NCBI GenBank assembly: GCA_004802705.1
Contig: SGPL01000083.1
Coordinates: forward strand, 18,220-82,219
Length of the DNA stretch: 64,000 bases
Direction: 5' to 3'
Source of the DNA: Bondarzewia mesenterica
Lineage: Eukaryota > Basidiomycota > Agaricomycetes > Russulales > Bondarzewiaceae
A model generated the notes under the pieces. That model was not told the DNA's origin and ran no database searches. It saw only the letters and a list, made by a program, of their open reading frames with translations. Each line of letters opens with the position of its first letter. Positions within the stretch are counted from its first letter, which is position 1. Below are positions 10,985 to 24,095 of this stretch, piece by piece. A program made the translations under genes and the position numbers.

Positions 10985-11907
10985 CTATACTTCTGAATTC
11001 TTCAAAGCCTGTGTGCGCACGTTCTTCTTAGTTAATAGCCAGTTGAGCAGTATTGAATTCATGAGAACGAACCTCGCTCTAACAGACGTCTCCATATTCT
11101 CCACTTGTTCCCACTCTTCAAATTTCCCCATGAGCCGACTCCATCGTCCTCCATGCCAACCCTCAATGTCAACCCACTCCTTCGAATTCTTACCGTAGAT
11201 ACTTTTTACCCACATCAACCATCCCGCCAGCGTCACGTCCGCATATGTCACCTCATCACCCATCCAGAATAAACACTCTCCATTCGCATTCATATATCCA
11301 TCAATGACCCCAAGACCTGCTCGCACCTTGTCCCACATCTCACCCTGCTTCTCAAGAGGTGCAATGTCTTCTAACTTTGACCTGAATCTTGGCTCCCGTG
11401 TGCGTCGGAAATACTCCGCGCTGCGGTCACTCAATTGGGCGTGCACGCGCGCCAGCATAACCGGCACGAGATGTCGAACGACCTTGTCCCCGAACACATC
11501 ATCAAACATCTTCATCGTTGCGATCGATCCGGTAGGGAACAAGGGACGCGTGTTTGGATACGCATGCTCGAGATGCAGGGCGATATTGAACGAGTCCGTG
11601 ATGTAGGAGTCCGTCGATGGGTTGTAGAGGACCGGTAAAGTATAGTTCGGGGTTCCTTTGTGAATTGTGGTTGGGGGCACGCGCAGACGTTTACAGAAGT
11701 CGGCGATGTCAGGAAACTCGATCCATTCGGTCTCATAGGGTAATCCCTTATAGTTCAGGATGTATCTGTCCAGGGTCAGGAAGATACACCGACAATTACT
11801 AAGTACATAGTAATCACTTACCTCGATTTCCATACATTTGGTGACCAAGCTTTCATGGCAGTGTTTCCTTGAAGATCGTAAAGAATGATAGTGGACTTGC
11901 CGGACAT
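10985..11907 (-). CDS. Glutathione S-transferase, UstS-like (paralogue 1)
   Basis: This is a basidiomycete glutathione-transferase-like protein of the group often labelled UstS. Two exons, 11907-11822 and 11765-10985, give 288 residues. Exon 1 begins MSGKSTIILYDLQGNTAMKA and carries the WSPNVWKSR motif. The thioredoxin-fold domain follows as YILNYKGLPYETEWIEFPDI and NYTLPVLYNPSTDSYITDSF. The helical C-terminal domain has SAEYFRRTREPRFRSKLEDI and GECLFWMGDEVTYADVTLAG. The single intron lies in phase 2 inside the Arg codon after WKS, exactly as in the two paralogues at 20.1-21.0 kb and 26.3-27.3 kb. A role in conjugation or detoxification is likely; the substrate is unknown. Confidence 0.87.
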
Positions 11908-12798
11908 GATACTAGTAAAAGATCTGCGCAACGAACAGAAATCTGGTGTACGCAATGGTACACAGGTGAATGTGGGGAAATGTCGGCTCCGCGGTTACGC
12001 AGTAGATAAGCAATAGACTTAGATTGAACCCTATTGAACCCCACGCTCAGCCGGTCAAGGTCTGTGAGATGAAAATGATCGAGGAAAATTCTGTCCATAA
12101 CACTCTGCTTTGCAGACTGCAGTATGATAGGGGAATTCGTAATTTACTTGTAGTGGATGTCCGCAGACCCGCGCGCAGCAAAGGGCAGGGGCCGGGCTGT
12201 CTCCGTCGCCAGAGTGATCCACATGCATGCTCGACCATGAGTACATATGCTAGCAGATGCCGAGCTTTTTTTTTTTGTTAGTTAGTGGTACTCATGGGAG
12301 GAGCCGCAGTCATACTTGAACGGTACAGTACTTGACTTGTCTGTTACTGCGCTTACCATTAGAGACTGGGCCACTAGTCTACTTGAACGGGCCATTCCGT
12401 TATATCCAAAGTCGGTACTCACCAGTCGTCCGTATGCACGCAGTACTTGCGAGGGAGACAACGTTCACAGAAATATTACTTCACCATGAGATGTAAAAAT
12501 ATATGAGATACTCCCAGAGAATTTGACCCGGTGAAGATGATCTACCACACCTAGCTAGTCCTCTATAAACATACCCCCTACTGTTCCATCACTGCCCAGT
12601 CAGATCGGCGCCATATAAACACAAGCTCGGGGAAGAACTCTGCTGGAGGGGAAGAGGGGCATAGCCCTTCTGACGTGTGGAGAACAACAGGAGATGTACA
12701 TAATCTGAAAGATATATATTAATGATGACCGACAACGATATGAAAGAGACAGAAAAATGTGGGTATGACCTGCAATGATTTAGGGTACAGTAAAATTG
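11908..12798. other. Intergenic region, no gene seen
   Basis: This stretch lies between the start of glutathione transferase 1 and the end of the seven-helix protein gene. It holds a T-rich tract near 12265 and no open frame with protein-like composition. Confidence 0.5.
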
Positions 12799-14268
12799 TC
12801 ATGGCAGCGCCGCTTCAACAGGTGACGCGGGGAATGTTGCTCGAGTAGAAGGATCCGTCTGACTTCGTCCCGCGGTGTCAGCCTGGAGTGATGGGAGTTT
12901 CACGAGAGCGAAGGACTCATCGCCATCCGCGTGATGACTACCCTTTCCAAAATCTGTCGATTCCTTATGTGTGTTCGTCTGCATTGATTGAATAGCCAAA
13001 GCATCCTCGTCAGCCGCTCCCTCAGAACTCCAGAAACGCAGAGTCGAGACGCGGCCTTCATCGCGGACAGCAGTGAATCGTATCCGTGGGGTCCTGTAGT
13101 TGCCGCCGCCTGATCCGGCACTAGTGCCCGGCATCGTATCTGACATGACGAAAACAGGAGCGTCATCGGCTGAATCGTAGCCGAACAGGCGGCACAAAAT
13201 GCGGACAATGACCGTGAGGTTGCATACAATGAGCGATACCGCAATCTATATATACGTACACATCAGGGAAGCGAGAGACAACGGGGCATACTAGAGAACG
13301 CACCTGGACATTTGCTGTGATGGCTTCCAAGAAACCAGCGGGTCCAATGACAAAAACCGCATGCACAACACTGACGAGTGTTATAACCATACTTGCCGAA
13401 AAGAGGGTAAATAACAGGCGGCGCTGTCGTGTAGGTAGGCTCAGATTCCACAGGAGTCGCAGAGGAAGGGCAACGAGTATCACGTCGGACACAAAGTCAG
13501 CTATGGGGCGTCAATACAAATGTCCTCGGGCATGTAAAAACAACTACTCACCAGTCAACTCTGTAATGCCAATGGCGTGTCCAAGATGACACTGAGGCTC
13601 CTCTTTCTGCTCCCAAGATAGATCTGAAGTACAATGGACAACTTTCTGGATGATCAAGGCCGCCCATAGCAAGACAAAAAAGAAGGTAAACCACCGGGCG
13701 ACCCTATGAATCAACACCATGGGCGGCATAACGCGAATGATGGAGAGAATGATACTCAGACGGGCCGCCCTGTGTATTTCGCGTCTGTAAAATATTGCAG
13801 GAATACGAGTAATAAATATATGTACCAGAGACTGCATGTAAAGTCGATTGTGAGTAGCCAGTACGCAACAAGTCGCGCATGGTGAGACTGGTATAGAGGT
13901 CCGACACCTTCATCAAGAGAAAGAAAACACATGAATTACAGATCAGACTATTCTTGAAGGTTATACATACCTTGTACATCTGTCCGGACCCATATAGCCA
14001 CTAGACAGATAAAAAGGAAACACAGAGCAAGCCCCGCAAAAAAGTCATCCCATCCCAAACGGCGGGTACGCGTCCGATGTGCCAATCGGAATACGGTGGA
14101 GAAGATAGCCAGGGTATGAATTGTCGTGACCACACCTGTAAGATCGCCCAATTTGACGGAGGGGTGATAAAACACGTTTCTCTGAGAGGGAAAAGAAAGG
14201 GGGGGGATGATGGATGAGTCTGATAGTTACTCACCTCGCAGAACCGCCGGCGTCGGCGATGAGACCAT
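12799..14268 (-). CDS. Fungal seven-helix integral membrane protein ('rhodopsin domain' type)
   Basis: This multi-exon membrane protein belongs to the fungal family often labelled rhodopsin domain-containing, which is not a retinal opsin in the animal sense. Exon 1 (14268-14235) encodes MVSSPTPAVLR and splices in phase 1 to GVVTTIHTLAIFSTVFRLAH. The family landmark RTRRLGWDDFFAGLALCFLF follows, corresponding to the conserved W-W/D-D after helix 2. Later helices include AARLSIILSIIRVMPP, WFTFFFVLLWAALIIQKVVH, the loop DLSWEQKEEPQCHL and FVSDVILVALPLRLLW. A hydrophilic cytosolic tail of about 110 residues, rich in Ser, Gly and Asp, ends at 12799. The function is unknown; receptor-like sensing has been suggested for related proteins. 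A catalytic role is not indicated. Confidence 0.72.
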
Positions 14269-16076
14269 CCAATGCAGTACAGTTATGTACAACAGCGGAA
14301 GGGGAGGGGGAGAAAGTAAGCCAGACTGGAAGATTGGTGTGGTCGAAGGAAAGACGCAAACGTGGGTGTGCTCACGCAGCATCCAAGCTTTAAACAACTT
14401 CCTCTGAGAAGTCCCGTACGCCATCTTGCGGATTTACAAGATCGCCGTCGACGATGAGGCACGAAAATCTTTTGAGGGTGACGGCAAATTTAAGCGGCAT
14501 TTAGTATGCTGTTCAAATAAATCAACTACTGATGAGACTCCAGACCGGGGCCTAAACTTGTTCGTGCTCATCGACATGATACATCGACTGCGAAGCAGCA
14601 ACTTGAACAATGTAAGCAGTCAGTGACACCACTGTATCGGCGTACAAAGAAATAACTACAGCACTGTACTTACTTGGATATGAACGGGAACTCATTACCG
14701 CGAAGTAACACCGACGGGTGGTTTCCGATGGAGTTCTGGATGTGCGATTTCCTCGCCCACGTAGCAAGGCGAATTCAATCGCGTCGTCAGGGAACACCAG
14801 GTCCTCAGCGCCAGCTTCTTACGCCTTATTCGCGGTCAGCTTGAGTGAAATTCGGGTGCGATTTCATATGTGGCATTGTTCATTCCGCGATTGTATATGC
14901 GTAAGAGTGCGTAAGTCATATTTAAGTGCTTAGTCTACACACGCGATGTCGAAAAAACCTTAATCCGCTTCATAATTCTGGAATGATTGCTTGGCTTATT
15001 TAGCTAACTGTATAGATTTTTATATTACGTAATCAAATTTGATTGTTGAAAAACACTCCTCCCTGATCTGTAAACACCAGTTAGCGTGAGCTATTGGGGG
15101 CTATGTAATCATTTGCTCATAGCATATAGCAACTTCGTCGCAAGAGTCAAATAGGACGAAGTTAGGAGTTGCAAGATGATACGGACTTCCGAACAATGCA
15201 TGCGTTCGCCAAGGCAACAAGCTTACAATCCGCAGAACCTGCACATTGGCGTCACAGGAGCCATACATACCGCAATCGTCGCACTGGTTCACTGTCCAAT
15301 TAATTTGCAGAGTTCTCACAAAAACCCGGTGTACTTTGATATGACCAGACTTTTGAGTATGCTACGCGGTAGTATTTATCCCAAACTTTTTCTGACGGTT
15401 TTTTTCTCTGCCGAGGCGATAGCTCAGACTTTCCGTAGGAAGATAACATAAGATCGAAGGTGTCTCTGACAGATTAATTACTGTGCGCCACAAAAAAAAA
15501 AGCAGGCCCCGTCACTAGACTGAGAGACGAGCAGTGAGGGTCACCGTTAATATCATGCAGTATGATATTTTCCGGGACACTCGACTAGTAGACTCCAAGG
15601 CTTCAGTTGGCCATGAGTACGTCGAAACTTCTGTCAAGATACACAGGCAATTAGAAGAAATGGAACTGTTGACTATGTAGTCGATGAGAATTTACCTGGC
15701 CCTGAATTATGATCATGTCTGATAGCCTATGTACATAGGAGTATGCATGGCTGGACAAAAAGAAAAAGAAAAAGAAAACATCTAACGAAGCCTTTTCGCA
15801 GCGGGCCCCGTACCGTATTGCTCCGAATCGAGATTCGGAGTTGGGTTCCTGATTTCTGACATTCAGTGCTCCAAGGTGCTCCATCGGGAAAGGCCACTGA
15901 TCAAAACAATTCTTCCGATACGGTATGCATACATACACTAAGATACACTCGGCATGACCCACGAATTGTGCGTGACTGAATACGACCTTGTGGTGGGTCA
16001 TGGCCTCTGTTTAGAATGAAGTGTGGACGCCATCGGAGAAGCCACATCATACCAAGAAAGGGACAAGCCTGAAAGT
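14269..16076. other. Long intergenic region (1.8 kb), no convincing gene
   Basis: This A/T-rich stretch contains only short open frames. A minus-strand frame at 14797-14552 has a hydrophobic segment but no family resemblance. A perfect 8-bp inverted repeat, AATATCAT-GCAGT-ATGATATT, lies at about 15549-15569. The AAAAAG-rich tract near 15760 and an A10 tract near 15492 are simple sequence. Confidence 0.4.
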
Positions 16077-19000
16077 TTACAACGCCGCCCTACCTTGTGG
16101 CTCGAAAGGAAGAAGAAGCGCTATCAATCCAGAGATGATGAAGAGAACCCCGGAGATGTAAATGGGAACTGAGGTGGTGAGGTTGGCATACAGCGCAATG
16201 ATGGGAGCCTAGAATTGCAAAACAATGTCATCCGTGGAAGTCAGAAACACCATGAGTAGACGGGATTGAACATAGCCGTTGGAAGAATTGTAATCTGATA
16301 TTTTTTGTATGGATATATATGCACGCACCATGATTCCAAATACGCGGTTCGCACTGGCAACAACAGCATTTCCCGTTCCCCGATCCTTCGTTGGAAACAG
16401 CTCGGGAGTCATAGCATATAGAACGCCATACATGATGTTACTCGTGAAACTGTAACCACAGTTCCATCCAAGGAGCGCATCAGATGAACAAGCTGTCGTC
16501 GAGGCGAGAAGGAAGATGCCGGTTAGAACTGTTAGCGTTCGCCGGTTAGTATTAGTATAAGAACCAAGGAGACAGAAAGAAAAGTGTACTGGTCGAGATA
16601 GCGAGCGAACCGCGCCGGCCGATGTAAGGAATCTCTACAGTCCAGCCTGCAAGGAGTGCACCAGGCACACCAATCACGCTTAGTATTGCCTGCTGTAAAC
16701 AACAGGCAGATGCGGGTCAGAGAAGGAAAGAGGTAACAGGCTGTTAAAGAAAGCGATTCACGTTCCGGTAGGTGATATAGACTGAACCGTCGCCGAAGTC
16801 GGCTCCACGTGTTGCGAGGCTGGCATAACCAGAATCAAAATCATTTCAAGATGTCCTGGCATGCAAGTCCACCCAAAAACTCACAAGTATGTGACGAAGC
16901 TGTTGTAACTGAGGTCCTTTGTGTGTCAAGGTCGAAAACTTCTAGGTGGAGACAGAGACTCACAGAGGGAATGCAAGACCGATCAAAGCTACAGACGGTG
17001 TATTTAGTATTGAACGAAATGGACAGAAGAACAAAGGTTGAGTACGCACCCCAGATAGTGATAAGCAAACTCGTCGACCACGCCAGCTTGCGCGTTTTGA
17101 ATAACGCAGTGACATGGTCCCATCCAAGTCTGCTGAATGTTCTTTTGGCGGCAGCAAATGCAGATGTTCCCATGGTGAATTTACCGCCCTCCTCATCTCC
17201 CATTTTTTCTTGTGCCCCTTCTGCCTCTGCGAGCATTTCCAGAGTCAAACTACTGGTTGTACCGTTGTAACGCGCAACCTTATGGATTATTTCAACCGCC
17301 TCGGCATCACATCCCCTACCCATCAGATACTTTGGGCTTTCGTAGAGATGGAATAGGAAGAAACGGATCACGAAGAGAAAGAGCATCAGACCTCCCATGG
17401 TGAAGAGGAAGTAGCGCCATCCTTTATTGGAGTCACGCGGACAAAAGGAAGGTGGGGTCGTCGTTGGGCACGAGAAGTTCGCAATAAGGGGCCAAGCAAC
17501 CTATACATAGTCCGAGAGATAGATCAGAATTGCGAACTACCGAGTGACAGGAGGAATTACCAGACTCCCTATGAGTTGGCCAAAAGCCCACCAAATAGAC
17601 AAAACGGTCAGAAGGTATTGGTGCGAAGCCGGGACGAATTCTTGGCACCGCGAACACAAGTGTGAGCAAGGCATAATCTCTGCGCTACCACATTATAAAT
17701 TTTCAACGACTACTACTGACCCAGGAAAACAGCGGAATCAACAGGTAAATTTCCGCCAACCCCGATGCTCCAGATAGCGGCTAACGAGCAGAGTGCAACG
17801 AAGTTGGTCGACCCACCCGCTGCAGTAGCGAAGACTCCGGTGAAAAACAGGGTAAGATTGAAAGACCATCTATTGAACCATTGAATTAATATGTCAAATG
17901 CACGTGCTAGTGAGGGGGCGGAGAGTGATAGACTGACTGTCGTCCCCATATGTCAGACCCAACACCCCAAAATGCAGCACCGACAAGGAGCCCAATGTTC
18001 TGTCCGAGTTTGAGAAAGGGGCCTTGGAAGGCGAACTCGTTCACGACCGGGGATAATATGAGTCCTGTCACGATCTGTCTCTCGAAATTAGTACAACGAC
18101 GGATTATTTATATTTGGTGCTGTAATGCAAATTTGGTGAAAAAGGGTGAACGGAGCAAGAACCGAAGTTGACAATAGTCCCGGCAGGCAAGACAACTTCT
18201 GTATGCATCGGAAAGAAGATCGACAGGTGAGTGAGATTAGGTGAAACTGTAGCCTTCATCTGGGCTTACGATACCCCCGTAAACACCGCCGGCAGCTGTC
18301 CTTCAGACAATATATGTTCCAAAGGCCTTGTGAACTAAGTTGTGGGACATATGCAATCTCTCGCATTGCTGCACACAGATGTGATCCGCAACGTGGATGC
18401 CTTCACTCAGATCTCACACAGGCGAAACGAAGTGAGAAGGGTCAGCATACTCACCGGCCAAAGATTATCTCTGAAAGAGGATCATAATAGTATCAGGAAT
18501 AACTCTGAAAGGATTCAGTGCGAAGGGCTTACGAAAACCAGCCAAAACCGGCTACAACGAAGAGATACCACTGATGAATCAATAAAAACTCATTAGTTGT
18601 CGCCTACGTAGGGAAACAGATAGAGACAAAGAAAGCATTTGACGAGCCCCTGATCATGCAGGGGCAATGACGCGCATAATCTGCCCATGTAACAGAGAGG
18701 GAATGAATTCCGTCGCTTGCAGCTCTATTCACACGTACTTCGGCCCTAGTCACAGATCAGACGGGGCCGCAAGTCTCCTCGCCTGTGTTCATTGCGGATG
18801 TGATATTCGCATACACGAGAGGGCCAGCATAGAGGCTAGAGCGAGAGGAGGAACCAGATATGCGAGAACTTCACGAGGCAGCGAAAATTATATATGANTT
18901 GACTATCTGGTCACATGGTCCAAACATGGGACGGCGTTGATCGTCTGTCAGTATCATATGATGATGGATGAACATACTGCGCTATACTCACCNTTAGAAA

Positions 19001-19339
19001 CAGCCAACACTGATGCCGTTAGTAGTGGAACGACACAAGACTCATTACTAGTCCTGAACGAACTAAGGGGCTTGTACGAGTCGCGTCCGTNTCACCAGAA
19101 AACTTCCCACATATTCTTCGACTAATCGAACAACGGCTATTAGTGCTCACCTGGTACTTTCCCATTCCGATCTCCTGCAACGCATCGTTAAGTATTTTCG
19201 CCTTGGCCTGATAGATCGGATCGAGAACGTTGTTGGTGTATATGTCTTCCGTCGTCGCGTGCACCCCGATGTCAGCCTTGATCGTCTCTGCACCATTATC
19301 TCTCTTCGGAACGTCCACTGGAGAAATCGAGTCGGCCAT
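16077..19339 (-). CDS. MFS transporter (SVOP-like, sugar/organic-ion type)
   Basis: This is a twelve-helix major facilitator transporter of the fungal SVOP-like group. The start at 19339 reads MADSISPVDVPKRDN, followed by LNDALQEIGMGKYQ and, after the first intron, WYLFVVAGFGWFS. A micro-exon of about 16 nt supplies DNLWP, followed by IVTGLILSPVVNEFAFQGPF, NIGLLVGAAFWGVGSDIWGR (the loop 2-3 motif) and WSFNLTLFFTGVFATAAGGS. Further motifs are IWSIGVGGNLPVDSAVFL, LYESPKYLMGRGCDAEAVE and MTPELFPTKDRGTGNAVVAS. The C-terminus is PIYISGVLFIISGLIALLLP then FEPQGRAAL. Introns 1 (about 580 nt) and that after DNLWP (about 390 nt) are far longer than the 50-70 nt norm and include three ambiguous bases. 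The substrate is unknown. Confidence 0.85.
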
Positions 19340-20125
19340 GGTGGTGATGGGGGAGAGAGAGGGGATTTATGACCGCCATTTGGAGTAGCATAGAGCGTTT
19401 ATATAGTCGATTTTTTTACGGCAAGACACTTGCCCTGTCGAGGCGTGAGGCGGGGAAGTCCACTGGAAGTCCATCAACTACAAATTGGACTTCGAGTTCC
19501 AAACACGATATGGTGTACTTCAAACCTTAACCTGAGTGTGAGGTTTGGTTTTACGCGCCCGTGAAGTTTCCGTCACCCTCACAATTACTGAAAGTTATTA
19601 GCTTTGAATCAACGGCAACGCTCATGGGCAAAGCCTCCCTCGACACTATCTCGTTCCGCATCCGTTCGAGTTCTGGAAATGCATCAGCGACGTTCAAAAG
19701 ATAAAGCCTCACAGATTTCGAGGTAATGCATTTGATGGGGGTAGAGCCTGGTAGACTGGTAGAGCACTGACGTGGAAAGCATGCACATTGCAGGGAAAGA
19801 GGGAATCTTGATTGTCGAGCAGCTAGCGTTCGATGTAGAGATCGGGGGAAATATCGATAGCCGTTAAGCCCTATCAGTTCTTATGCTTATGAAGAGTACT
19901 GACGGCTACGCTATTATTTGGTTACTTGCCGACTTGCAAGTATCGCTCAAATGAAGTTACCGCTTGTTGTGGGGATACCTACTGTCCAGGTACGACAATT
20001 GCTTGCTGCGTATGATTGGGGCCAGGCTGACGGCTGCTGACGGTCGTATTTGACATCTCCTTGAGAACGCAGCAGGAGCTATTTTTGTGATACATATGTG
20101 AGTTCCCAACATGGCATTACGAGCA
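19340..20125. other. Intergenic region upstream of the MFS gene
   Basis: This contains the MFS promoter side, with a purine-rich tract just upstream of its ATG, and the 3' flank of the second glutathione transferase. No gene was seen. Confidence 0.45.
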
Positions 20126-20965
20126 TCAGACAACAGATTTCAGCCCCTCTTCGTCAACAAACTCCCATTTGTTCATCTCTTCTGCGAACTTCGCCCACCT
20201 TCCCTCGTCGGCCATCATGAGATCTTTCCATTCCACCGACTCCATGCCCAATACCGTCTTCATCCAGACAATCTGCGATGCGATGGCTCCGTCGGCGAAT
20301 GACGGTACATCACCCATAACAAAAACCTTTCCCTTCCCATTCGCGTCCATCCACTTGCCTACCTCTCCAAAGCTGTCTATCACCGTTTTCCAGACCTTCC
20401 CTCTTTCACTATCTGCGAGTAGTTCCTTCACCGGCTTTCCGAAAATCGCCTCCCTCGTCCGACTGAAGTACTCCAGACTGCGAGGCGGCAACTGTACCAT
20501 CGAGGGATATCCACATATGAGGAAAACCAGTTTCCCAACCTTCGATGATAGGACTTCGGTGAACATCCGTTGCAGCGCATCTGTGCCAGCAGGGATGATG
20601 CGTGGAGCGGAAGGGTATGTCTTATCGAGGTACTGAGCGATCTTGTAGGATTCAGATATCACGGCACCCGTTGTGGTGTCATGTATGACCGGTAAGGTGT
20701 AATGCGGTTTTCCATCCAGAACTCCTGTGTGCTCTGCGCCGATCTTCTTGCAAAACGTCGGCAATGTCAGGGTACTCAACCCAGACCGTCTTATACGGAA
20801 GACCCTTCATGTTGAGCGCAAATCTGAAATGTCAGACTGTGAGAAATTCTGCCGTGCGTGGGATGGAGTTTTGACCTCCCACCTGGCCTTCCATGTGTTA
20901 GGCGACCACGCTTGGGTCTTGACTGCGTTCCCAGGAATATCGTAAAGGATAATGGTGCTAGACAT
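20126..20965 (-). pseudogene. Glutathione S-transferase, UstS-like (paralogue 2), one-base frameshift
   Basis: The gene has the same two-exon plan as its paralogues. Exon 1 starts at 20965 and carries MSSTIILYDIPGNAVKTQ and WSPNTWKAR, and the phase-2 intron falls at the identical place. Exon 2 starts FALNMKGLPYKTVWVEYPDI and proceeds to ADV, where the frame would become nonsense. Deleting one base at 20752-20756 restores DFCKKIGAEHTGVLDGKPHY, exactly the expected continuation, and the frame then stays open for about 210 residues to the stop at 20126. Those residues include YTLPVIHDTTTGAVISESYK, SLEYFSRTREAIFGKP and GKGKVFVMGDVPSFADG. There are no other lesions, so this is either a very recent pseudogene or a sequence error next to an A4 tract; given the quality of nearby sequence, an error is quite likely. 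Confidence 0.75.
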
Positions 20966-21474
20966 GACTGCCTGGGCGAAGCAAACGGGAGTGAGAGATC
21001 GAGGTTAGGTGATCGACGGAGCGGGATATTTATGCTCGTATCCATTAAAAGGTTACATCATTTGGCCCACCTTTCCCAAATGTTTCCTGATGATTATGAG
21101 TTTGGCGAGCCTGTAATGCTCTGACTCTGACTAACCGTCTTTGTGATCACTATCCCATCGATGACTCAACAGCCTGAGCGTGGAACTGAGACGGAGTGCG
21201 GTGCGGTCCCGGCCCTTTGGGGGTTCAATTTGACAGGAACGTAACCCCCCCATTGACCAGTGCATGAGTTATCTGAAAAGTAACAACTCTTACGAAAGAA
21301 CGTCTCCAGGATCATTCTGCATAGTAATGGTACACTAAAACAACCTACGCTAGTTAGAGAACTGGTATACAATACTCGAATTGTCAATACACAACGGGCA
21401 TATTATCCTGGGAGATTTCACACCACTCGTACCTTCCTGGAAAAGGACGTGCCTATCTTGTTATAGACGGATCA
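20966..21474. other. Intergenic region between glutathione transferase 2 and ATG7
   Basis: This is the promoter of glutathione transferase 2 and the 3' flank of ATG7. Only weak short open frames are present; nothing is called. Confidence 0.45.
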
Positions 21475-24095
21475 TTAGAAATCATCGCCTTCTTCTTCCC
21501 AATCGACAGCCTCCAATGCAGCCTGGCCTTCCTTGTGCAATTCGTTGAGCCCGGTCAGAGTTTCTAGGTATCCCGGTTCATTGAACGCTTTGAGTAACAT
21601 ATCAAAGCCTTGCGTCTCGTATGCTTTGATAACCTGCAATGGCAAAGACCGGGTTTGATAAGGCGCTTTACTTGGAAAAGGGTGATACTAATAATAATGC
21701 GCACAGTTTCGCTGCATCCTGTGCACCGTGAGTACGCAGCACCAACAATCAGCATATTTCTGAACTGTGCAAGAAACCCCCGCAGCTGATGCGGTACGAG
21801 CCCAAGGACACCGCTGGCGGCCTCCTCCTCCGAGCCGCCTTTGTTTCCCACAGGAGGCGCAGGAGCATTGACACTGCTTGACCATCAGTCTATCGTGAGA
21901 TCGATCAGAGATGATTGACATACCCGAGAGGATGCTGTAGGAGCGATATTAGTAACTCGACGGCTGTGGATGCAGCAATGGAGGCTAATCCTGGTCGCGT
22001 CACGGTACACATTTGATCCAGAGTGCGGTCTGTCAAGGACTGTACTCATTCATGAGACGGTCAGTCGAACTAGTGATCATGTTGAACAAGTGGGCTTACG
22101 TCTGCAGGTGCGACGATATCATTACAGTAGTAGCAGCCTAAACGATTGCCATCCTCTGGGGCCTGGCGTGCACCGTGGCGCATCACAAGAAACGTGTCGA
22201 AGCCAAGCGCCGCATTCATGACGATCTGAATAATTCAACTTTAGGACATGCTGGAAAAACTTGCCACGGTAAACGCGCACCTTGCCCTTTGCAGCCCCTA
22301 GCACGGTTGGCAGCCAACGACTCTCACGCGAATCCATGAGCAGGAAAATAGCATCATGCGAATCGAATAGCTTTTCGAGCGCTGCGATGTCTCCCTTCGC
22401 TTTCTCCGTTGATGCCGGAGGTATCGGATGGCCTGGCATGGGGATTGAGAGGGAATAACCCGTTGCATTCTGTACTCGCAAATTATGCAGAAGAAAAAGG
22501 AATTGATGGCAATCTACGCACCACTCCAGGGAATATCTTCTTCAAGCGATCCGCCGCACATTGTGCCTTGGGTTTACCGCCATTCAAACAGTCTTCAAAC
22601 TCGAACAGCGGTTGACGGACAGGATTTGAGAATGAGACGCGTGCCGAGTCGACGAGGGTGATCGTACGGATACCCCAGCCCTAGACAGAACTCAGTAAAT
22701 AGTAGGCTGGAGTGGAAAGGTAGACATGCCATCAACGTGCGCGCAACATAACATCCCAGTGTGCCGGCTCCAAGGAGCAGACAGCGGGTAGCAGCGATCT
22801 TCTCCAGGTCAAGAGATGGCATTATACGCCATCGCATCAGTTTTAAATTCAAATCGACGGCCTGATCAGCGAGTCTGCGCGACGTAGATCGATGTCATCA
22901 TCCACCAAGATACACATGTATGAACACACCTTATCGGATCCATCATCGGTGCCAAATCAGCTACCCGCGCACCCAACTTTCCTTGTACATTTTTCTCCCA
23001 TCCGACAGCACTCGGCTTCCCTGTAGTCTCAGTTGGTCCTGCGCTCAGAACGCCAAATCGACTGCGCCACTGTGTACCCTCGTGCGGTCGCTCTGAGTCG
23101 CGCCAGCAGAGTACACGGACTGTGCTTGTGGAGGTAGGGTGCCATGCGCGGAGACAAGCGAGCAAATTGCGGAGAGGCCAACCCGGATTAGACGGATGTG
23201 GCGAGGGATCAATGAAGGCGATTGTTTTCTGGAAGAGGAAGCGATTCTCTAGCTGTAGATGGCTCGAACGAACTTAGAGAACTTACTGATTCCGCGGGTA
23301 CATTCGCGAAGAACAAGGCATACTCTTCGACAGGCGCAATGTCGACGCCATCGCCTGATTGAGATGGACGGACAAGAAAAAAAGCCCGTGTATTTGCAGC
23401 GAGTTGATCATAGATCGATAGCAACTACGATATTTTAGTAAGGTCACTTCTATTCGTCTTGCAAGCTCACCTGAGCTTCTGAGAATGCTTCCTGAGTGCT
23501 CGTCCAGTCACTCGATATTTCCCATGCAGGCTTTGCGACGAGTGCAGGGAATGCAAACCAGTAGTAATACTTGTACTTCTTGAGATCAGAAAACGTGATT
23601 ACGAGAAAATGTGTGAGGGCCGATGTATCGCGTTGGGAGATGATGCTCTCCCAGACCTTGCAGAGTCTGTGAAAATGCCAATCAAGCCGTCGTAGAGAGG
23701 GAGACACACCTCATTTGCCGTCTGATTGAAAAGGGCATGCTTATCTGCGTTCTTGAAGTCCTCGATTGTGTTGTAATTCTTCAGCATGCCTGCCACCGAT
23801 ACAGTGTAGGAGGGCAGGCTAGCTTTGGGCTCAACTGAAGAGTAATACTCTATACAAGCGACGACACGCACCTATGATCATGATTAAATGCATTCCCTCC
23901 TAGACTGACGTTGCAACCGAGGGTGACATCCTGACCAGTATTCCTGTCCTTGATTGTCCGGCCGGTCGAATAAGTCGCGGTGAGCGGGACAGAATCATCC
24001 GACAAGCGCAAGACCTCCAGTTTCAAACGCGTTAATTCATGCCATAGTGTTGGCTGCACTAATGATGAGAAGGGAGCAAATTGTACGATGGGCAT
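21475..24095 (-). CDS. ATG7: Autophagy E1-like activating enzyme ATG7
   Basis: ATG7 adenylates and thioester-links the ubiquitin-like proteins Atg8 and Atg12 for transfer to Atg3 and Atg10 in autophagosome formation. The gene has many exons. The start at 24095 reads [20 protein letters not shown], matching the family's N-terminal opening. The N-terminal domain includes [20 protein letters not shown] and [18 protein letters not shown]. The ATP-binding Rossmann segment is [19 protein letters not shown], followed by [20 protein letters not shown] and [18 protein letters not shown]. The catalytic cysteine lies in [18 protein letters not shown]. The C-terminus has the dimerisation and Atg8-binding tail, ending [10 protein letters not shown] with the stop at 21475-21477. 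The length and motif order fit a full ATG7. It sits between accessory genes with no obvious functional link to them. Confidence 0.95.
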
